DNA of 64,000 nucleotides from Enterobacter ludwigii (GTDB taxonomy: Bacteria; Pseudomonadota; Gammaproteobacteria; Enterobacterales; Enterobacteriaceae): positions 2,666,001 through 2,730,000 of the forward strand of contig CP083824.1 of assembly GCA_023023105.1 (NCBI GenBank). Reading direction: 5' to 3'. Within the stretch, counting starts at the first letter, position 1; each line of letters begins with the position of its first letter. The position numbers and the translations under genes were made by a program. The notes beneath the pieces are model-generated. The model did not search any database. It was not told where the DNA came from and saw only the letters and a program-made list of their open reading frames with translations. Positions 22,221 to 31,780 of the stretch are shown one piece after another.

Positions 22221-22256
22221 GCCCATAAAAAACGCCGGCTTAACCGGCGTCTGGGC
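22221..22256 (-). terminator. fadD terminator / rnd leader hairpin
   Basis: On the minus strand ACGCCGG-TTAAG-CCGGCGT is followed by TTTTTT, with a further outer pairing of GCCCAG and TTGGGC-like flanks (ATGGGC). It ends 22 bases before the rnd TTG. It can act as the fadD terminator; the E. coli rnd leader is known to carry a hairpin and U run needed for translation, so it may have a second role. Confidence 0.75.
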
Positions 22257-22270
22257 GATTAGCGTGAAGC

Positions 22271-23956
22271 TCAGGCCTTATTGTCTACTTTGCCACGGGC
22301 TTCGTCACGTAATTCTCGTCGTAATATCTTTCCGACGTTGGATTTCGGCAACTCATCGCGGAATTCAACCAGCTTCGGTACCTTGTAGCCCGTCAGTTGA
22401 CGACGACAGAACGTTACCAGCTCCTCCTCGGTGAGAGAGGGATCCTTCTTGACCACAAAAATTTTGACCGCTTCACCGCTGCTGCCGGAAGGAACCCCTA
22501 CCGCCGCCACTTCGAGTACGCCGCTGTGCTGCATGACGACATCTTCGATCTCGTTCGGATAGACGTTGAACCCGGACACCAGGATCATATCTTTCTTACG
22601 GTCAACGATGCGCAGGAAGCCCTCGTCATCCATCACTGCGATGTCACCCGTGTGCAGCCAGCCGTCTTTGATGATTTCGTCGGTCGCATCGGGACGCTGC
22701 CAGTAACCCAGCATCACCTGTGGCCCTTTGACACACAGTTCTCCCGGCTCGCCCGGTGCAACTTCGTTATCGTCATCATCGACCAGTTTGGCTTCTGTCG
22801 AAGGCACTGGCAGACCAATGCTACCGCTGTGGTAGTCGATATCATGTGGATTGACGCTAACCAGCGGAGCACATTCCGTCAGGCCGTAGCCCTCCAGCAA
22901 ATACTGACCGGTGAGTTTGACCCAGCGCTCGGCGACCGCCTGCTGAACCGGCATGCCGCCGCCCGCAGAGAGATGCAGCGTGGAGAAATCCAGCTGCTGG
23001 AACTCTTTGTTATTAAGCAGCGCGTTAAACAGGGTATTCACCCCGGTCATGGCGGTGAACGGATATTTCGCCAGCTCTTTCACCAGGCCCGGGATATCGC
23101 GCGGGTTGGTGATGAGGATGTTCTGACCACCCAGCTCAATAAACAGCAGGCAGTTCATGGTCAGCGCAAAGATGTGATACAGCGGAAGCGCGGTGATCAC
23201 CACCTCTTTGCCCGGATGCAGCAGCGGCCCGTAAGTGGCGTTCACCTGTTCAAGGTTAGCCAGCATGTTACGGTGGGTCAGCATCGCGCCTTTCGCCACG
23301 CCGGTGGTCCCGCCTGTGTATTGCAGAAACGCAAGATCTTCTGCCACCACGTCGGGTTTCACATACTGCATACGGTAGCCCGCGTGCAGCGCACGGCGGA
23401 AGGAGATAGCATCAGGCAGATGGTATTTTGGCACCAGGCGTTTGACGTATTTAACGACAAAGTTAACCAGCGTGCCTTTGGCGGTGGAGAGTTGATCACC
23501 CATACGCGTCAGGATGACATGCTTAACCTGGGTTTTGTCGACCACTTTTTCCAGCGTGTGGGCAAAGTTAGAGACAATCACTATCGCCGCCGCGCCGCTG
23601 TCGTTCAGCTGGTGTTCCAGCTCACGCGGCGTGTACAACGGGTTAACGTTGACGACAATCATCCCGGCTCGCAGGATACCGAACAGCGCCACCGGGTATT
23701 GCAGCAGGTTCGGCATCATCAGCGCGACGCGGTCCCCTTTTTGCAGCCCCAGCCCTTCCTGCAGATACGCCGCAAACGCCCGGCTACGCTCCTCAAGTTT
23801 ACGGAACGTCATCACCTCGCCCATGTTCACGAAAGCGGGTTGATCGGCATAACGCCTTACCGAGTGTTCAAATAATTCAACCAGGGATTGATAACGGTCA
23901 GGATTGATCTCGGCAGGAACATCTGCGGGATAACGGTTAAGCCAAACCTTCTTCAA
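22271..23956 (-). CDS. fadD: Long-chain fatty acid-CoA ligase FadD
   Basis: 561 aa from TTG 23956, with AGAGGTGA upstream; this equals the E. coli protein ([13 protein letters not shown] start), and 12 further upstream codons are unlikely to be used. AMP-binding motif [12 protein letters not shown], the GYGLTECAP motif and the fatty-acyl-CoA synthetase signature around [17 protein letters not shown]. It activates fatty acids at the inner membrane with ATP and CoA, drawing on FadL import. A FadR operator lies 70 bases upstream. Confidence 0.97.
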   Translation of the reverse strand: MKKVWLNRYPADVPAEINPDRYQSLVELFEHSVRRYADQPAFVNMGEVMTFRKLEERSRAFAAYLQEGLGLQKGDRVALMMPNLLQYPVALFGILRAGMIVVNVNPLYTPRELEHQLNDSGAAAIVIVSNFAHTLEKVVDKTQVKHVILTRMGDQLSTAKGTLVNFVVKYVKRLVPKYHLPDAISFRRALHAGYRMQYVKPDVVAEDLAFLQYTGGTTGVAKGAMLTHRNMLANLEQVNATYGPLLHPGKEVVITALPLYHIFALTMNCLLFIELGGQNILITNPRDIPGLVKELAKYPFTAMTGVNTLFNALLNNKEFQQLDFSTLHLSAGGGMPVQQAVAERWVKLTGQYLLEGYGLTECAPLVSVNPHDIDYHSGSIGLPVPSTEAKLVDDDDNEVAPGEPGELCVKGPQVMLGYWQRPDATDEIIKDGWLHTGDIAVMDDEGFLRIVDRKKDMILVSGFNVYPNEIEDVVMQHSGVLEVAAVGVPSGSSGEAVKIFVVKKDPSLTEEELVTFCRRQLTGYKVPKLVEFRDELPKSNVGKILRRELRDEARGKVDNKA

Positions 23957-24025
23957 TGCATCACCTCTGAAATGAGTGTTCGTCGTCATCACAACCCCGA
24001 TAATAAACAGTTTGTTAACATTATA

Positions 24026-24044
24026 TTAACTCAGCGTACCAGTT
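24026..24044 (-). promoter_or_regulatory. FadR operator of fadD
   Basis: On the minus strand AACTGGTACGCTGAGTTAA resembles FadR sites (consensus AACTGGTCNGACCTGTT; the E. coli fadD site is very similar). It sits 70 bases before the fadD start and fits repression by FadR encoded at 14343-15062. Confidence 0.65.
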
Positions 24045-24104
24045 TATTAATTGTTCAGATTTAAGGTTGCGAAGCGCGTCACTCTTTTTTTTCGTCTTGT
24101 CCGT

Positions 24105-24142
24105 AAAAAAACAGAGACAGCGGCTGAGCCGCTGTCTCTTTT
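24105..24142. terminator. Terminator after yeaY
   Basis: AGAGACAGCGGC-TGA-GCCGCTGTCTCT is a perfect 12-bp stem flanked by A7 and TTTT; on the minus strand it ends in TTTTTTT, 18 bases past yeaY. Confidence 0.9.
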
Positions 24143-24159
24143 CCAACAATAACAGTAAG

Positions 24160-24741
24160 TTACTCAGTAACGATAGTCTGTACCTGTGCAGGTCCTGGGT
24201 TATACCAACCCCAACCTGGGTAGCCATAACGATAAGGATGCGGCCCCCACATCCACGGGTCGATCGGCTGAGGCGGCATAATCACCTGTTGTGCCAGCCG
24301 CCAGCGTTTATACCCGTTAACCTGCATGGTCATGAATTTGTACGGCGTATTGCCGATTTTGCCCTGCACGGCGCCGGTAATTGGCCCGACGACGGTCACC
24401 AGCTGCCCGCGAAAATCGACCGGGTCAAGGAAACCACTGACGTCCGCATAAATACGTCCGCGAGAGGCTTCACCCAGAACAGGCCGGGCACCGCTGTCCA
24501 GCGGGACGGTCGCGATCTCCAGACGGGTTTTCCCCTGCTGATTTTGCACGTCGATCACCTTGCCGCCAAAGCGGGCTTCCTGGCCGACGTACAGCTCAGG
24601 CGCATTCATCACCCGAACCAGATCCTGCTGTGGCGTTGGGCTGCTGCCCTTAATCGCATCAGGAACGGAAACGCATCCGCTCAGTGCTATGGCAACTGCG
24701 CCTGCCATAATAAGGCGTACTACTTTGGTCTGAACCGCCAT
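24160..24741 (-). CDS. yeaY: Slp-family outer membrane lipoprotein
   Basis: 193 aa, the E. coli length. Signal peptide with lipobox ALSGC and lipidated Cys23, then a Slp domain ([21 protein letters not shown]) and a Gly/Tyr/Trp-rich tail ([14 protein letters not shown]). It belongs with Slp, a stationary-phase/starvation lipoprotein; its exact role is unknown. It lies 37 bases downstream of tsaB and may be co-transcribed. Confidence 0.93.
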   Translation of the reverse strand: MAVQTKVVRLIMAGAVAIALSGCVSVPDAIKGSSPTPQQDLVRVMNAPELYVGQEARFGGKVIDVQNQQGKTRLEIATVPLDSGARPVLGEASRGRIYADVSGFLDPVDFRGQLVTVVGPITGAVQGKIGNTPYKFMTMQVNGYKRWRLAQQVIMPPQPIDPWMWGPHPYRYGYPGWGWYNPGPAQVQTIVTE

Positions 24742-24778
24742 GATGCGACTCCTTTTTCTCAGTTCCTGTTACTGAGAT

Positions 24779-25474
24779 TCACTCGCGGCCCGGAAGTTTC
24801 TTCCACGCGACGGTGTTTCGCAAATAAACCGGCTCCGCGTGTTCAACGGCAACGGTTTTTCCTTCTGCGAGCAGCTGGCAGGCAATCGGAAGCATATCTT
24901 CCGCAGCCGGCAGCAGCATGTTGCCGTCTACCAGTGTCACCCCGGTGCCGCTCGCCATCTCCGGCCACGCAGGCCAGCCAGTGCCAACGGTCGCCCATTC
25001 ACCGGACAACTGTTGCAGTCTTTCGGTGACCGCTTCCGGCTTAAGCACGGCTTCCGTCTCTTCACCGTGCCACACGCCGTTTTCATCGCGCGTATATTCA
25101 GCCCAGTAGACTTCACCCATGCGGGCATCAATCGCGGCCAGCACACGCGTTGCTCCGGTCATGCGCCATGCGCCCTGCGCCATGGTGGCGAGAGTAGAGA
25201 CGCCAATCATCGGCAGCTCAGCGCCCAGCGCCAGCCCCTGTGCAATGCCAATCCCGATACGTACGCCCGTAAAGCTGCCAGGCCCTCGGCCAAAGGCCAG
25301 CGCATCGAGGTCGGTTAAGGAGGTGTTGCCCTGAGTTAAAATCGCTTTTACCAGGGGCAGAATGCGCTGGGTATGTTCCCGTGGGCACTCTTCGAAATGA
25401 GCAGAGATAGTACCGTCGTTCCACAGGGCAACGGAACAAGCCTCTGTAGCGGTATCAATAGCCAGAATTCGCAT
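24779..25474 (-). CDS. tsaB: tRNA N6-threonylcarbamoyladenosine synthesis protein TsaB
   Basis: 231 aa, ASKHA fold ([49 protein letters not shown]). Essential partner of TsaD, TsaE and TsaC in making t6A37 in ANN-decoding tRNAs. Lies 66 bases downstream of yoaA in the same direction. Confidence 0.96.
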   Translation of the reverse strand: MRILAIDTATEACSVALWNDGTISAHFEECPREHTQRILPLVKAILTQGNTSLTDLDALAFGRGPGSFTGVRIGIGIAQGLALGAELPMIGVSTLATMAQGAWRMTGATRVLAAIDARMGEVYWAEYTRDENGVWHGEETEAVLKPEAVTERLQQLSGEWATVGTGWPAWPEMASGTGVTLVDGNMLLPAAEDMLPIACQLLAEGKTVAVEHAEPVYLRNTVAWKKLPGRE

Positions 25475-25540
25475 CAGTTGTCGCGCTCTCGCAAGGGTCA
25501 GTCACAAAATGGCGCGCATCTTAGCACACTCCGGGGCAAA

Positions 25541-27451
25541 TTACTCCGCCGTTGGGTTTGCGAGGAAACGCACCGCGCGTTTTATGTCCCGCGTGCGCGG
25601 CGCGGGCGGCAGGCTTGCAAGGAAAGTGGCACCATATGGGCGCATCACCAGCCGGTTATCGCAAATGACCAGCACACCGCGGTCGGTCACGTCGCGGATC
25701 AATCGCCCTACCCCTTGCTTAAGGGTGATTACCGCATCCGGCAGCTGGACTTCATCAAACGGATCGCCTCCGCGCAGGCGGCAGTCTTCCATGCGCGCTT
25801 TCAGCAGCGGATCGTCCGGAGAGGTAAACGGCAGTTTATCAATAATCACCAGCGAGAGCGTGTCCCCGCGCACATCCACCCCTTCCCAGAAGCTGCTGGT
25901 GGCCACAAGGAGGGCATTACCAGCACTGACAAACTGCTGCAGCAGTTGCCCTTTGCTGGTTTCACCCTGCAACAGCACTGGCAAGGTCATAGTGGCACGG
26001 AACTGCTCAGCCAGGTCTCTCATCATGGCGTGAGAAGTGCAGAGCATAAAGCAGCGGCCATTGTTGGCCTCAATCATCGGTTTTAACATCGCCGCCAGGT
26101 GGCGTGCGGCACCGGGCTGATTCGGTAGCGGCAAATTGCGCGGCACGCAGAGCAGCGCCTGTTTTTCGTAATCGAACGGGCTTGGCAGCAGCAGCGACTC
26201 CGCCTGCTCGATACCCAGACGCTCGGTAAAGTGGTGCAAATCGTCATTCACCGAAAGCGTTGCCGAGGTGAAGATCCAGCTTCCCGGTTTTTGCGCCATC
26301 ACCTCTTTGAATTTATCCGCTACGGTAAGCGGTGTCAGGGCGAGGGTGAAATGACGTGAGGTACACTCATACAAGTAGCTGAACCCCGGCTGGTTAATCT
26401 CTTTCAGCCGTTTAAGCCGCCCGCGATAGAGCGTGGCGCGCTCGAAGGCGGCATCCAGCAACGCGGAGCGTCCGAGCGACAGTTTCGCCACGTCGTAACA
26501 GAGCTCAAGGGCATCATCCAGCAGCAGCAGTGCGCGCTGGATATTTTTGTCGGCCAGCAGTTCACGCAGGTTGCCACGATAGCCCGGCTCGCCAAGCTGT
26601 AAGCGAAAATCCTGGGCACTTTGCGCCAGACGGTCGGCACATTTCTGTAGCTGCTGGGTATCTTTTAATTCAGTACGGTAAGCAATGGTGAAATCTTTGG
26701 CCAGATCCAGTAGCTGACGGCTGGAGAGCGACTGACCGAAATACTGGCTGGCGATATCCGGCAGTTGATGGGCTTCATCGAAGATCATGACGTCCGCCTC
26801 GGGGATCAGCTCGCCGAAACCGCTGTCTTTAACCACCATATCGGCGAGAAACAGATGGTGGTTAACCACCACCACGTCGGCATCCATCGCCGTTTTGCGC
26901 GCTTTCACCACAAAGCAGTCTTTATACAGCGGGCAGTCGCTGCCAAGACAGTTATCGTTAGTACTGGTCACCAGCGGCCAGGCAGGAGAGTCTTCCGGCA
27001 CGCTCGCGCAGGTGCTGATATCCCCTTCTTCGGTCTGGTTCGCCCAGGCGCGAAGAATAATGACGTCGCTCAGAGTTTGCACCGGCAGATCGCCACCCGC
27101 CAGCGCCTGCTGCTCAAGACGTTCCAGACAGAGATAGTTGGAGCGCCCCTTCAGCAAGGCCAGACGACCTTTGTATTTCAGCGCTTTTGCCACCGTGGGC
27201 AAATCGCGGCTGTACAGCTGATCCTGCAGCGCTTTCGACCCGGTGGAAATAATTACCTTCTTTTTCGCGCGCAGCGCCGGTGCAAGGTAAGCATACGTTT
27301 TCCCCGTGCCGGTTCCGGCTTCGACCACCAGCGGTTGCGCCTTGTCGATGGCGCGTGCAACGGCATGCGCCATCTGCCGCTGTGGTTCACGCGGTTTGAA
27401 GCCAGGGATGGCCTGTGCTAATTGACCTTCAGGGGAAAAATCGTCTGCCAC
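25541..27451 (-). CDS. yoaA: DinG-family ATP-dependent helicase YoaA
   Basis: 636 aa, the E. coli length. XPD/DinG superfamily 2 helicase: Walker A EAGTGTGKTYAYLAP near residue 45, Fe-S cysteines spaced through CLERLEQ...CASVPED...DNCLGSDCPLYKDC, DEAH box FDEAHQLPD, and helicase C motifs RGGDPFDEVQLPDAVITLKQGVGRLIR. In E. coli it pairs with the DNA polymerase III chi subunit in damage tolerance (known). Divergent from yoaB. Confidence 0.96.
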   Translation of the reverse strand: MADDFSPEGQLAQAIPGFKPREPQRQMAHAVARAIDKAQPLVVEAGTGTGKTYAYLAPALRAKKKVIISTGSKALQDQLYSRDLPTVAKALKYKGRLALLKGRSNYLCLERLEQQALAGGDLPVQTLSDVIILRAWANQTEEGDISTCASVPEDSPAWPLVTSTNDNCLGSDCPLYKDCFVVKARKTAMDADVVVVNHHLFLADMVVKDSGFGELIPEADVMIFDEAHQLPDIASQYFGQSLSSRQLLDLAKDFTIAYRTELKDTQQLQKCADRLAQSAQDFRLQLGEPGYRGNLRELLADKNIQRALLLLDDALELCYDVAKLSLGRSALLDAAFERATLYRGRLKRLKEINQPGFSYLYECTSRHFTLALTPLTVADKFKEVMAQKPGSWIFTSATLSVNDDLHHFTERLGIEQAESLLLPSPFDYEKQALLCVPRNLPLPNQPGAARHLAAMLKPMIEANNGRCFMLCTSHAMMRDLAEQFRATMTLPVLLQGETSKGQLLQQFVSAGNALLVATSSFWEGVDVRGDTLSLVIIDKLPFTSPDDPLLKARMEDCRLRGGDPFDEVQLPDAVITLKQGVGRLIRDVTDRGVLVICDNRLVMRPYGATFLASLPPAPRTRDIKRAVRFLANPTAE

Positions 27452-27584
27452 GGTGTTCTCTCACTGTATTTTTGCACAGGGATTATGTCAGCCCCTTCTC
27501 TCCAGTGCCACCCCAAATAGTGACGTCAGCGGAACAATATGGCAGTCTTGCCGCCTGATGACGAAAAATAACGAGGAAACGTTT

Positions 27585-27929
27585 ATGACAATTGTGCGCA
27601 TTGATGCCGAAGCCCGCTGGTCTGATGTGGTGATCCATAACCAGACGCTCTACTACACCGGCGTACCGGCTAACCTGGACGCAGATGCGTTCGAGCAGAC
27701 GGCAAATACCCTGGCGCAGATTGACGCGGTGCTGGAAAAACAGGGCAGCGACAAATCCCGCATTCTGGATGCGACGATTTTCCTGGCAAACAAAGAGGAT
27801 TTTGCGGCGATGAACAAAGCCTGGGATGCGTGGGTTGTAGCAGGTCACGCGCCTGTACGCTGCACCGTACAGGCCACGCTGATGAAACCGGAGTATAAGG
27901 TTGAGATTAAGATTATCGCGGCGGTGTAA
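27585..27929 (+). CDS. yoaB: RidA-family protein
   Basis: 114 aa from ATG 27585 with GAGGAA nine bases upstream; the longer open frame is not conserved. RidA/YjgF fold, trimeric in relatives, with conserved tail AGHAPVRCTVQATLMKPEYKVEIKI carrying the Arg of the active cleft (cited in part). RidA enzymes deaminate reactive enamines/imines; whether YoaB does is not shown. Confidence 0.94.
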   Translation: MTIVRIDAEARWSDVVIHNQTLYYTGVPANLDADAFEQTANTLAQIDAVLEKQGSDKSRILDATIFLANKEDFAAMNKAWDAWVVAGHAPVRCTVQATLMKPEYKVEIKIIAAV

Positions 27930-27935
27930 GCCCGA

Positions 27936-28127
27936 TTACTCTTCTGGATCTTCATCTTCATCTTCGAAACGCGCCACGATCCGCTCGCCGGAATGACTGG
28001 CGCGAATCTCCTTGGCGACAACGGTAATCGCCTGTCCGCTGCTCATCCCCTGGGACATCAGTTCCTGAATTCGCTCAACCGCTTTCTGCTGCTGTTCATG
28101 GCTCAGAGAAGGTAAACCTGCAAACAT
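27936..28127 (-). CDS. yoaH: UPF0181 protein YoaH
   Basis: 63 aa from ATG 28127, preceded by [25 protein letters not shown] opens it; it ends in a strongly acidic tail ([11 protein letters not shown]), four residues longer than I recall for E. coli YoaH. No known function. Divergent from pabB with only 52 bp between, so the promoters must overlap or be very compact. Confidence 0.9.
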
Positions 28128-28179
28128 CGTCAACTCCTGCTAGATTATTGGCGCTAATTATTTCACGCTGCCCGGTAGT

Positions 28180-29514
28180 ATGCCACACATGAACATGCGC
28201 TTCCCCACTGTTATTACCCTGCCCTGGCGTACGGACGCCGCTGAATTCTGGTTTGCTCGTTTGAGCCATCTTCCGTTTGCGATGCTGCTGCACTCCGGCT
28301 ATGCGGACCACCCGTACAGCCGCTTCGATATTCTGGTCGCCGATCCCGTCAAGACGCTGACAACCGATGACCTGCCGTTAACGGACGATCCGCTGATGCA
28401 GCTTCAGCAAGAAATTAACGCGCTGGGCTTATCTGCCACACCGAACCCGGACCTTCCTTTTCAGGGTGGCGCGCTGGGCCTGTTTGGCTACGATCTGGGT
28501 CGTCGTTACGAAACGCTGCCTGAGCATGCGCAGGCTGATATTCCCCTGCCCGACATGGCCGTGGGGCTGTATGACTGGGCGTTAATTGTTGATCACCAGA
28601 AAAAAACGGTTTCCCTGCTGAGCCATCGTGACGTGCAGGCGCGTCTGGACTGGCTAGAGGCGCAACAGGCTACACCCGCAGAGACGTTCATGCTGACCTC
28701 CGACTGGCGCTCGAATATGAGCGCCGCGGATTATGCCGAAAAATTCTCGCGCGTTCAGGCGTATCTGCAAAGCGGTGACTGCTACCAGGTTAACCTTGCC
28801 CAGCGTTTCCAGGCGACTTATGAAGGCGACGAATGGCAGGCATTTACCCGCCTCAATGCCACTAACCGGGCACCGTTCAGCGCGTTTATTCGCCTGAAAC
28901 AGGGGGCAATACTCAGCTTGTCACCTGAGCGCTTTATTCATCTGGCAGAGGGTACGATCCAAACCCGTCCGATTAAAGGCACATTGCCGCGTCTTACCGA
29001 TCCCGACGCCGATCGTCAGCAGGCAGAAAAACTGGCCACCTCACCGAAGGACCGCGCCGAAAACCTGATGATTGTTGATCTCATGCGTAACGATATAGGC
29101 CGGGTGGCCGTTCCGGGCAGCGTGCGCGTGCCGGAACTGTTTGTCGTCGAACCTTTCCCGGCGGTGCATCATCTGGTCAGTACCATTACCGCGCGTCTGC
29201 CCACTTCTCGCACCGCCTGCGATCTGCTCCGCGCCGCGTTTCCGGGCGGTTCCATCACCGGCGCGCCAAAAATTCGCGCCATGGAAATCATCGACGAACT
29301 GGAACCGCACCGCCGCAACGCCTGGTGCGGCAGCATTGGCTATATAAGCCTGTGCGGCACGCTGGATACCAGCATTACGATCCGCACGCTGACGGCATGC
29401 AACGGGAACCTGTACTGTTCTGCCGGGGGCGGCATTGTTGCTGATAGCCAGGTCGATGCGGAATATCAGGAAACCTTTGATAAAGTTAACCGTATCCTGA
29501 AACAACTGGAGTAA
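28180..29514 (+). CDS. pabB: Aminodeoxychorismate synthase component I
   Basis: 444 aa from ATG 28180; ATGs at 28189 and 28195 are alternatives, and none has a clear ribosome site. Anthranilate synthase I N-terminal domain then chorismate-binding domain, with the PabB-specific lysine in RPIKGTLPR and the Mg-site motifs FPGGSITGAPK and EYQETF. With PabA it makes aminodeoxychorismate for folate synthesis. 6 bases before nudL, so likely an operon. Confidence 0.96.
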   Translation: MPHMNMRFPTVITLPWRTDAAEFWFARLSHLPFAMLLHSGYADHPYSRFDILVADPVKTLTTDDLPLTDDPLMQLQQEINALGLSATPNPDLPFQGGALGLFGYDLGRRYETLPEHAQADIPLPDMAVGLYDWALIVDHQKKTVSLLSHRDVQARLDWLEAQQATPAETFMLTSDWRSNMSAADYAEKFSRVQAYLQSGDCYQVNLAQRFQATYEGDEWQAFTRLNATNRAPFSAFIRLKQGAILSLSPERFIHLAEGTIQTRPIKGTLPRLTDPDADRQQAEKLATSPKDRAENLMIVDLMRNDIGRVAVPGSVRVPELFVVEPFPAVHHLVSTITARLPTSRTACDLLRAAFPGGSITGAPKIRAMEIIDELEPHRRNAWCGSIGYISLCGTLDTSITIRTLTACNGNLYCSAGGGIVADSQVDAEYQETFDKVNRILKQLE

Positions 29515-29520
29515 TCACGG

Positions 29521-30099
29521 GTGGAAAAAGAGAACCTGACGCTGGATGACTTTTTATCTCGTTTTCAGCTATTACGACCGCAGGTCAACCGCGAAGCGCT
29601 TAATCAGCGTCAGGCAGCCGTACTGATCCCGGTCGTGCGTCGCGCGCAGCCGGGCCTGCTGCTCACCCAGCGTTCTCCCCATTTACGTAAGCACGCGGGT
29701 CAGGTCGCCTTTCCAGGAGGCGCAGTCGACAGTTCCGACGCCTCGCTGATTGCCGCCGCGCTGCGGGAGGCGCAGGAAGAGGTTGCCATTCCGCCAGAGG
29801 CGGTGGAGGTTATCGGCGTGCTGCCGCCCGTCGACAGTGTCACCGGGTTTCAGGTCACGCCAGTGGTTGGCATTATCCCGCCGGGCCTGCAGTATCACGC
29901 CAGCGTTGATGAAGTTTCCGCGGTGTTTGAAATGCCGCTGGATGAAGCCCTTCGACTGAGTCGTTATCACCCGCTGGATATTCAGCGTCGCGGACATGAC
30001 CATCGGGTCTGGTTGTCCTGGTATCAGCATTATTTTGTCTGGGGCATGACGGCGGGGATTATTCGTGAGCTGGCGTTGCAAATCGGCCTGAAGCCTTGA
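29521..30099 (+). CDS. nudL: Nudix CoA/peroxisomal-type pyrophosphatase NudL
   Basis: 192 aa, GTG start at 29521. Nudix box beginning [20 protein letters not shown] and ending AQEEV is present, and the UPF0035 CoA-pyrophosphatase motif [17 protein letters not shown] precedes it. It is predicted to cleave CoA to 3',5'-ADP and phosphopantetheine. Follows pabB closely and precedes sdaA across 185 bp. Confidence 0.95.
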   Translation: MEKENLTLDDFLSRFQLLRPQVNREALNQRQAAVLIPVVRRAQPGLLLTQRSPHLRKHAGQVAFPGGAVDSSDASLIAAALREAQEEVAIPPEAVEVIGVLPPVDSVTGFQVTPVVGIIPPGLQYHASVDEVSAVFEMPLDEALRLSRYHPLDIQRRGHDHRVWLSWYQHYFVWGMTAGIIRELALQIGLKP

Positions 30100-30284
30100 C
30101 TATACTTTACATTCCACCCTCTTCTGCCAGGTTTGCGATCTGCGTCGCGCTATTAGCAAAACCCATCGTTAACCATTAGTTTAATTCATGTGAATAGTTA
30201 AGCCGAGGTCGGTGTTCCCTCTTACACTATGCGCAGTTATAACATCGTTACTGGAACCCCGGTAACCCTGTCAGGAGTGTGAAA

Positions 30285-31649
30285 GTGATTAGTATATTCG
30301 ACATGTTCAAAGTGGGAATTGGCCCTTCGTCTTCCCATACTGTTGGCCCGATGAAGGCCGGTAAACAGTTCGTCGATGATCTGGTCGAAAAAGGATTACT
30401 GGAAAGCGTTACCCGTGTCGCCGTGGATGTTTACGGCTCACTGTCATTAACGGGTAAAGGCCACCACACCGATATCGCCATTATTATGGGTCTGGCAGGC
30501 AATATGCCAGATACCGTTGATATTGATGCCATCCCGGCATTCATTCGCGACGTGGAAACACGTGGCCGCCTGCTGCTGGCAAACGGCCAGCAGGAAGTCG
30601 ATTTCCCGCAGGATGATGGCATGCGTTTTCGTAGCGACAACCTGCCGCTGCATGAAAACGGCATGACCATTCACGCTTATAGCGGTGAAAAAGAGATTTA
30701 CAGCAAAACCTACTACTCCATCGGCGGGGGCTTTATCGTCGATGAAGAGCATTTTGGCAAAGATAGCGTCGGCGACGTCAACGTACCGTACCCGTTCAAA
30801 TCGGCTACCGAAATGCTGGGTTACTGCAAAGAGACCGGTCTTTCACTGTCCGGTATGGTGATGCAGAACGAACTGGCACTGCACAGCAAAAAAGAGATTG
30901 AAGACTATTTTGCGAACGTGTGGCAAACCATGCGCGCCTGTATCGATCGCGGGATGAACACCGAAGGCGTTCTGCCGGGTCCGCTCCGCGTGCCGCGTCG
31001 TGCCTCCGCCCTGCGCCGTATGCTGGTGACCACGGACAAGTTCTCCAACGACCCGATGAACGTGGTCGACTGGGTAAACATGTTTGCCCTGGCGGTTAAC
31101 GAAGAAAACGCCGCAGGGGGTCGTGTCGTGACTGCGCCAACCAACGGCGCGTGTGGCATCGTTCCGGCGGTGCTGGCCTACTACGATCACTTTATTGAGC
31201 CCGTGACCCCGGACATCTACATCCGTTATTTCCTGGCGGCAGGTGCCATCGGTGCGCTGTACAAAATGAACGCCTCAATTTCTGGCGCTGAAGTCGGTTG
31301 TCAGGGTGAAGTGGGTGTGGCCTGTTCGATGGCGGCAGCCGGTCTGGCAGAGCTGTTGGGAGCAAGCCCTGAGCAGGTCTGTGTGGCGGCTGAAATCGGT
31401 ATGGAGCATAACCTCGGTCTGACCTGTGACCCGGTCGCGGGCCAGGTGCAGGTACCGTGCATCGAGCGTAACGCGATTGCCTCAGTGAAAGCCATCAACG
31501 CCTCGCGCATGGCGATGCGCCGTACCAGCGAACCTCGCGTATCGCTGGATAAGGTGATTGAAACCATGTACGAAACGGGCAAAGACATGAACGCGAAATA
31601 CCGTGAAACGTCCCGTGGTGGCCTGGCTATTAAGGTGCAGTGCGACTAA
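30285..31649 (+). CDS. sdaA: L-serine dehydratase SdaA
   Basis: 454 aa from GTG 30285; AGGAG lies 7 bases before it, and a GTG two codons earlier is too close to that site. Beta domain with [12 protein letters not shown] then an alpha domain with Fe-S cysteines ([35 protein letters not shown]). Deaminates L-serine to pyruvate. The gene has its own promoter region 30100-30284; detailed operators were not resolved. Confidence 0.97.
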   Translation: MISIFDMFKVGIGPSSSHTVGPMKAGKQFVDDLVEKGLLESVTRVAVDVYGSLSLTGKGHHTDIAIIMGLAGNMPDTVDIDAIPAFIRDVETRGRLLLANGQQEVDFPQDDGMRFRSDNLPLHENGMTIHAYSGEKEIYSKTYYSIGGGFIVDEEHFGKDSVGDVNVPYPFKSATEMLGYCKETGLSLSGMVMQNELALHSKKEIEDYFANVWQTMRACIDRGMNTEGVLPGPLRVPRRASALRRMLVTTDKFSNDPMNVVDWVNMFALAVNEENAAGGRVVTAPTNGACGIVPAVLAYYDHFIEPVTPDIYIRYFLAAGAIGALYKMNASISGAEVGCQGEVGVACSMAAAGLAELLGASPEQVCVAAEIGMEHNLGLTCDPVAGQVQVPCIERNAIASVKAINASRMAMRRTSEPRVSLDKVIETMYETGKDMNAKYRETSRGGLAIKVQCD

Positions 31650-31780
31650 TACTCTCTTTCGCCCATCTGCAACGGATGGGCGAATTTCCCTCCTGTTTCT
31701 CGTCTCCTTCTGCTTTCACCACTACACTTTGTACTGTTGCGTCCGGCTTTTGTGGCTGGTGGCTTATCAGGCGCCCGTTC

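Noticed and set aside
22397..23875. 492-codon open frame opposite fadD
   Set aside because: Lies entirely antisense to a highly conserved gene; composition (many His/Gln/Arg) is that of a codon-bias mirror frame, and no domain is seen.
24742..24778. Sigma-E promoter for yeaY
   Set aside because: A GGAACT is present but too close to the start and without a matching -10 at 16-17 bases.
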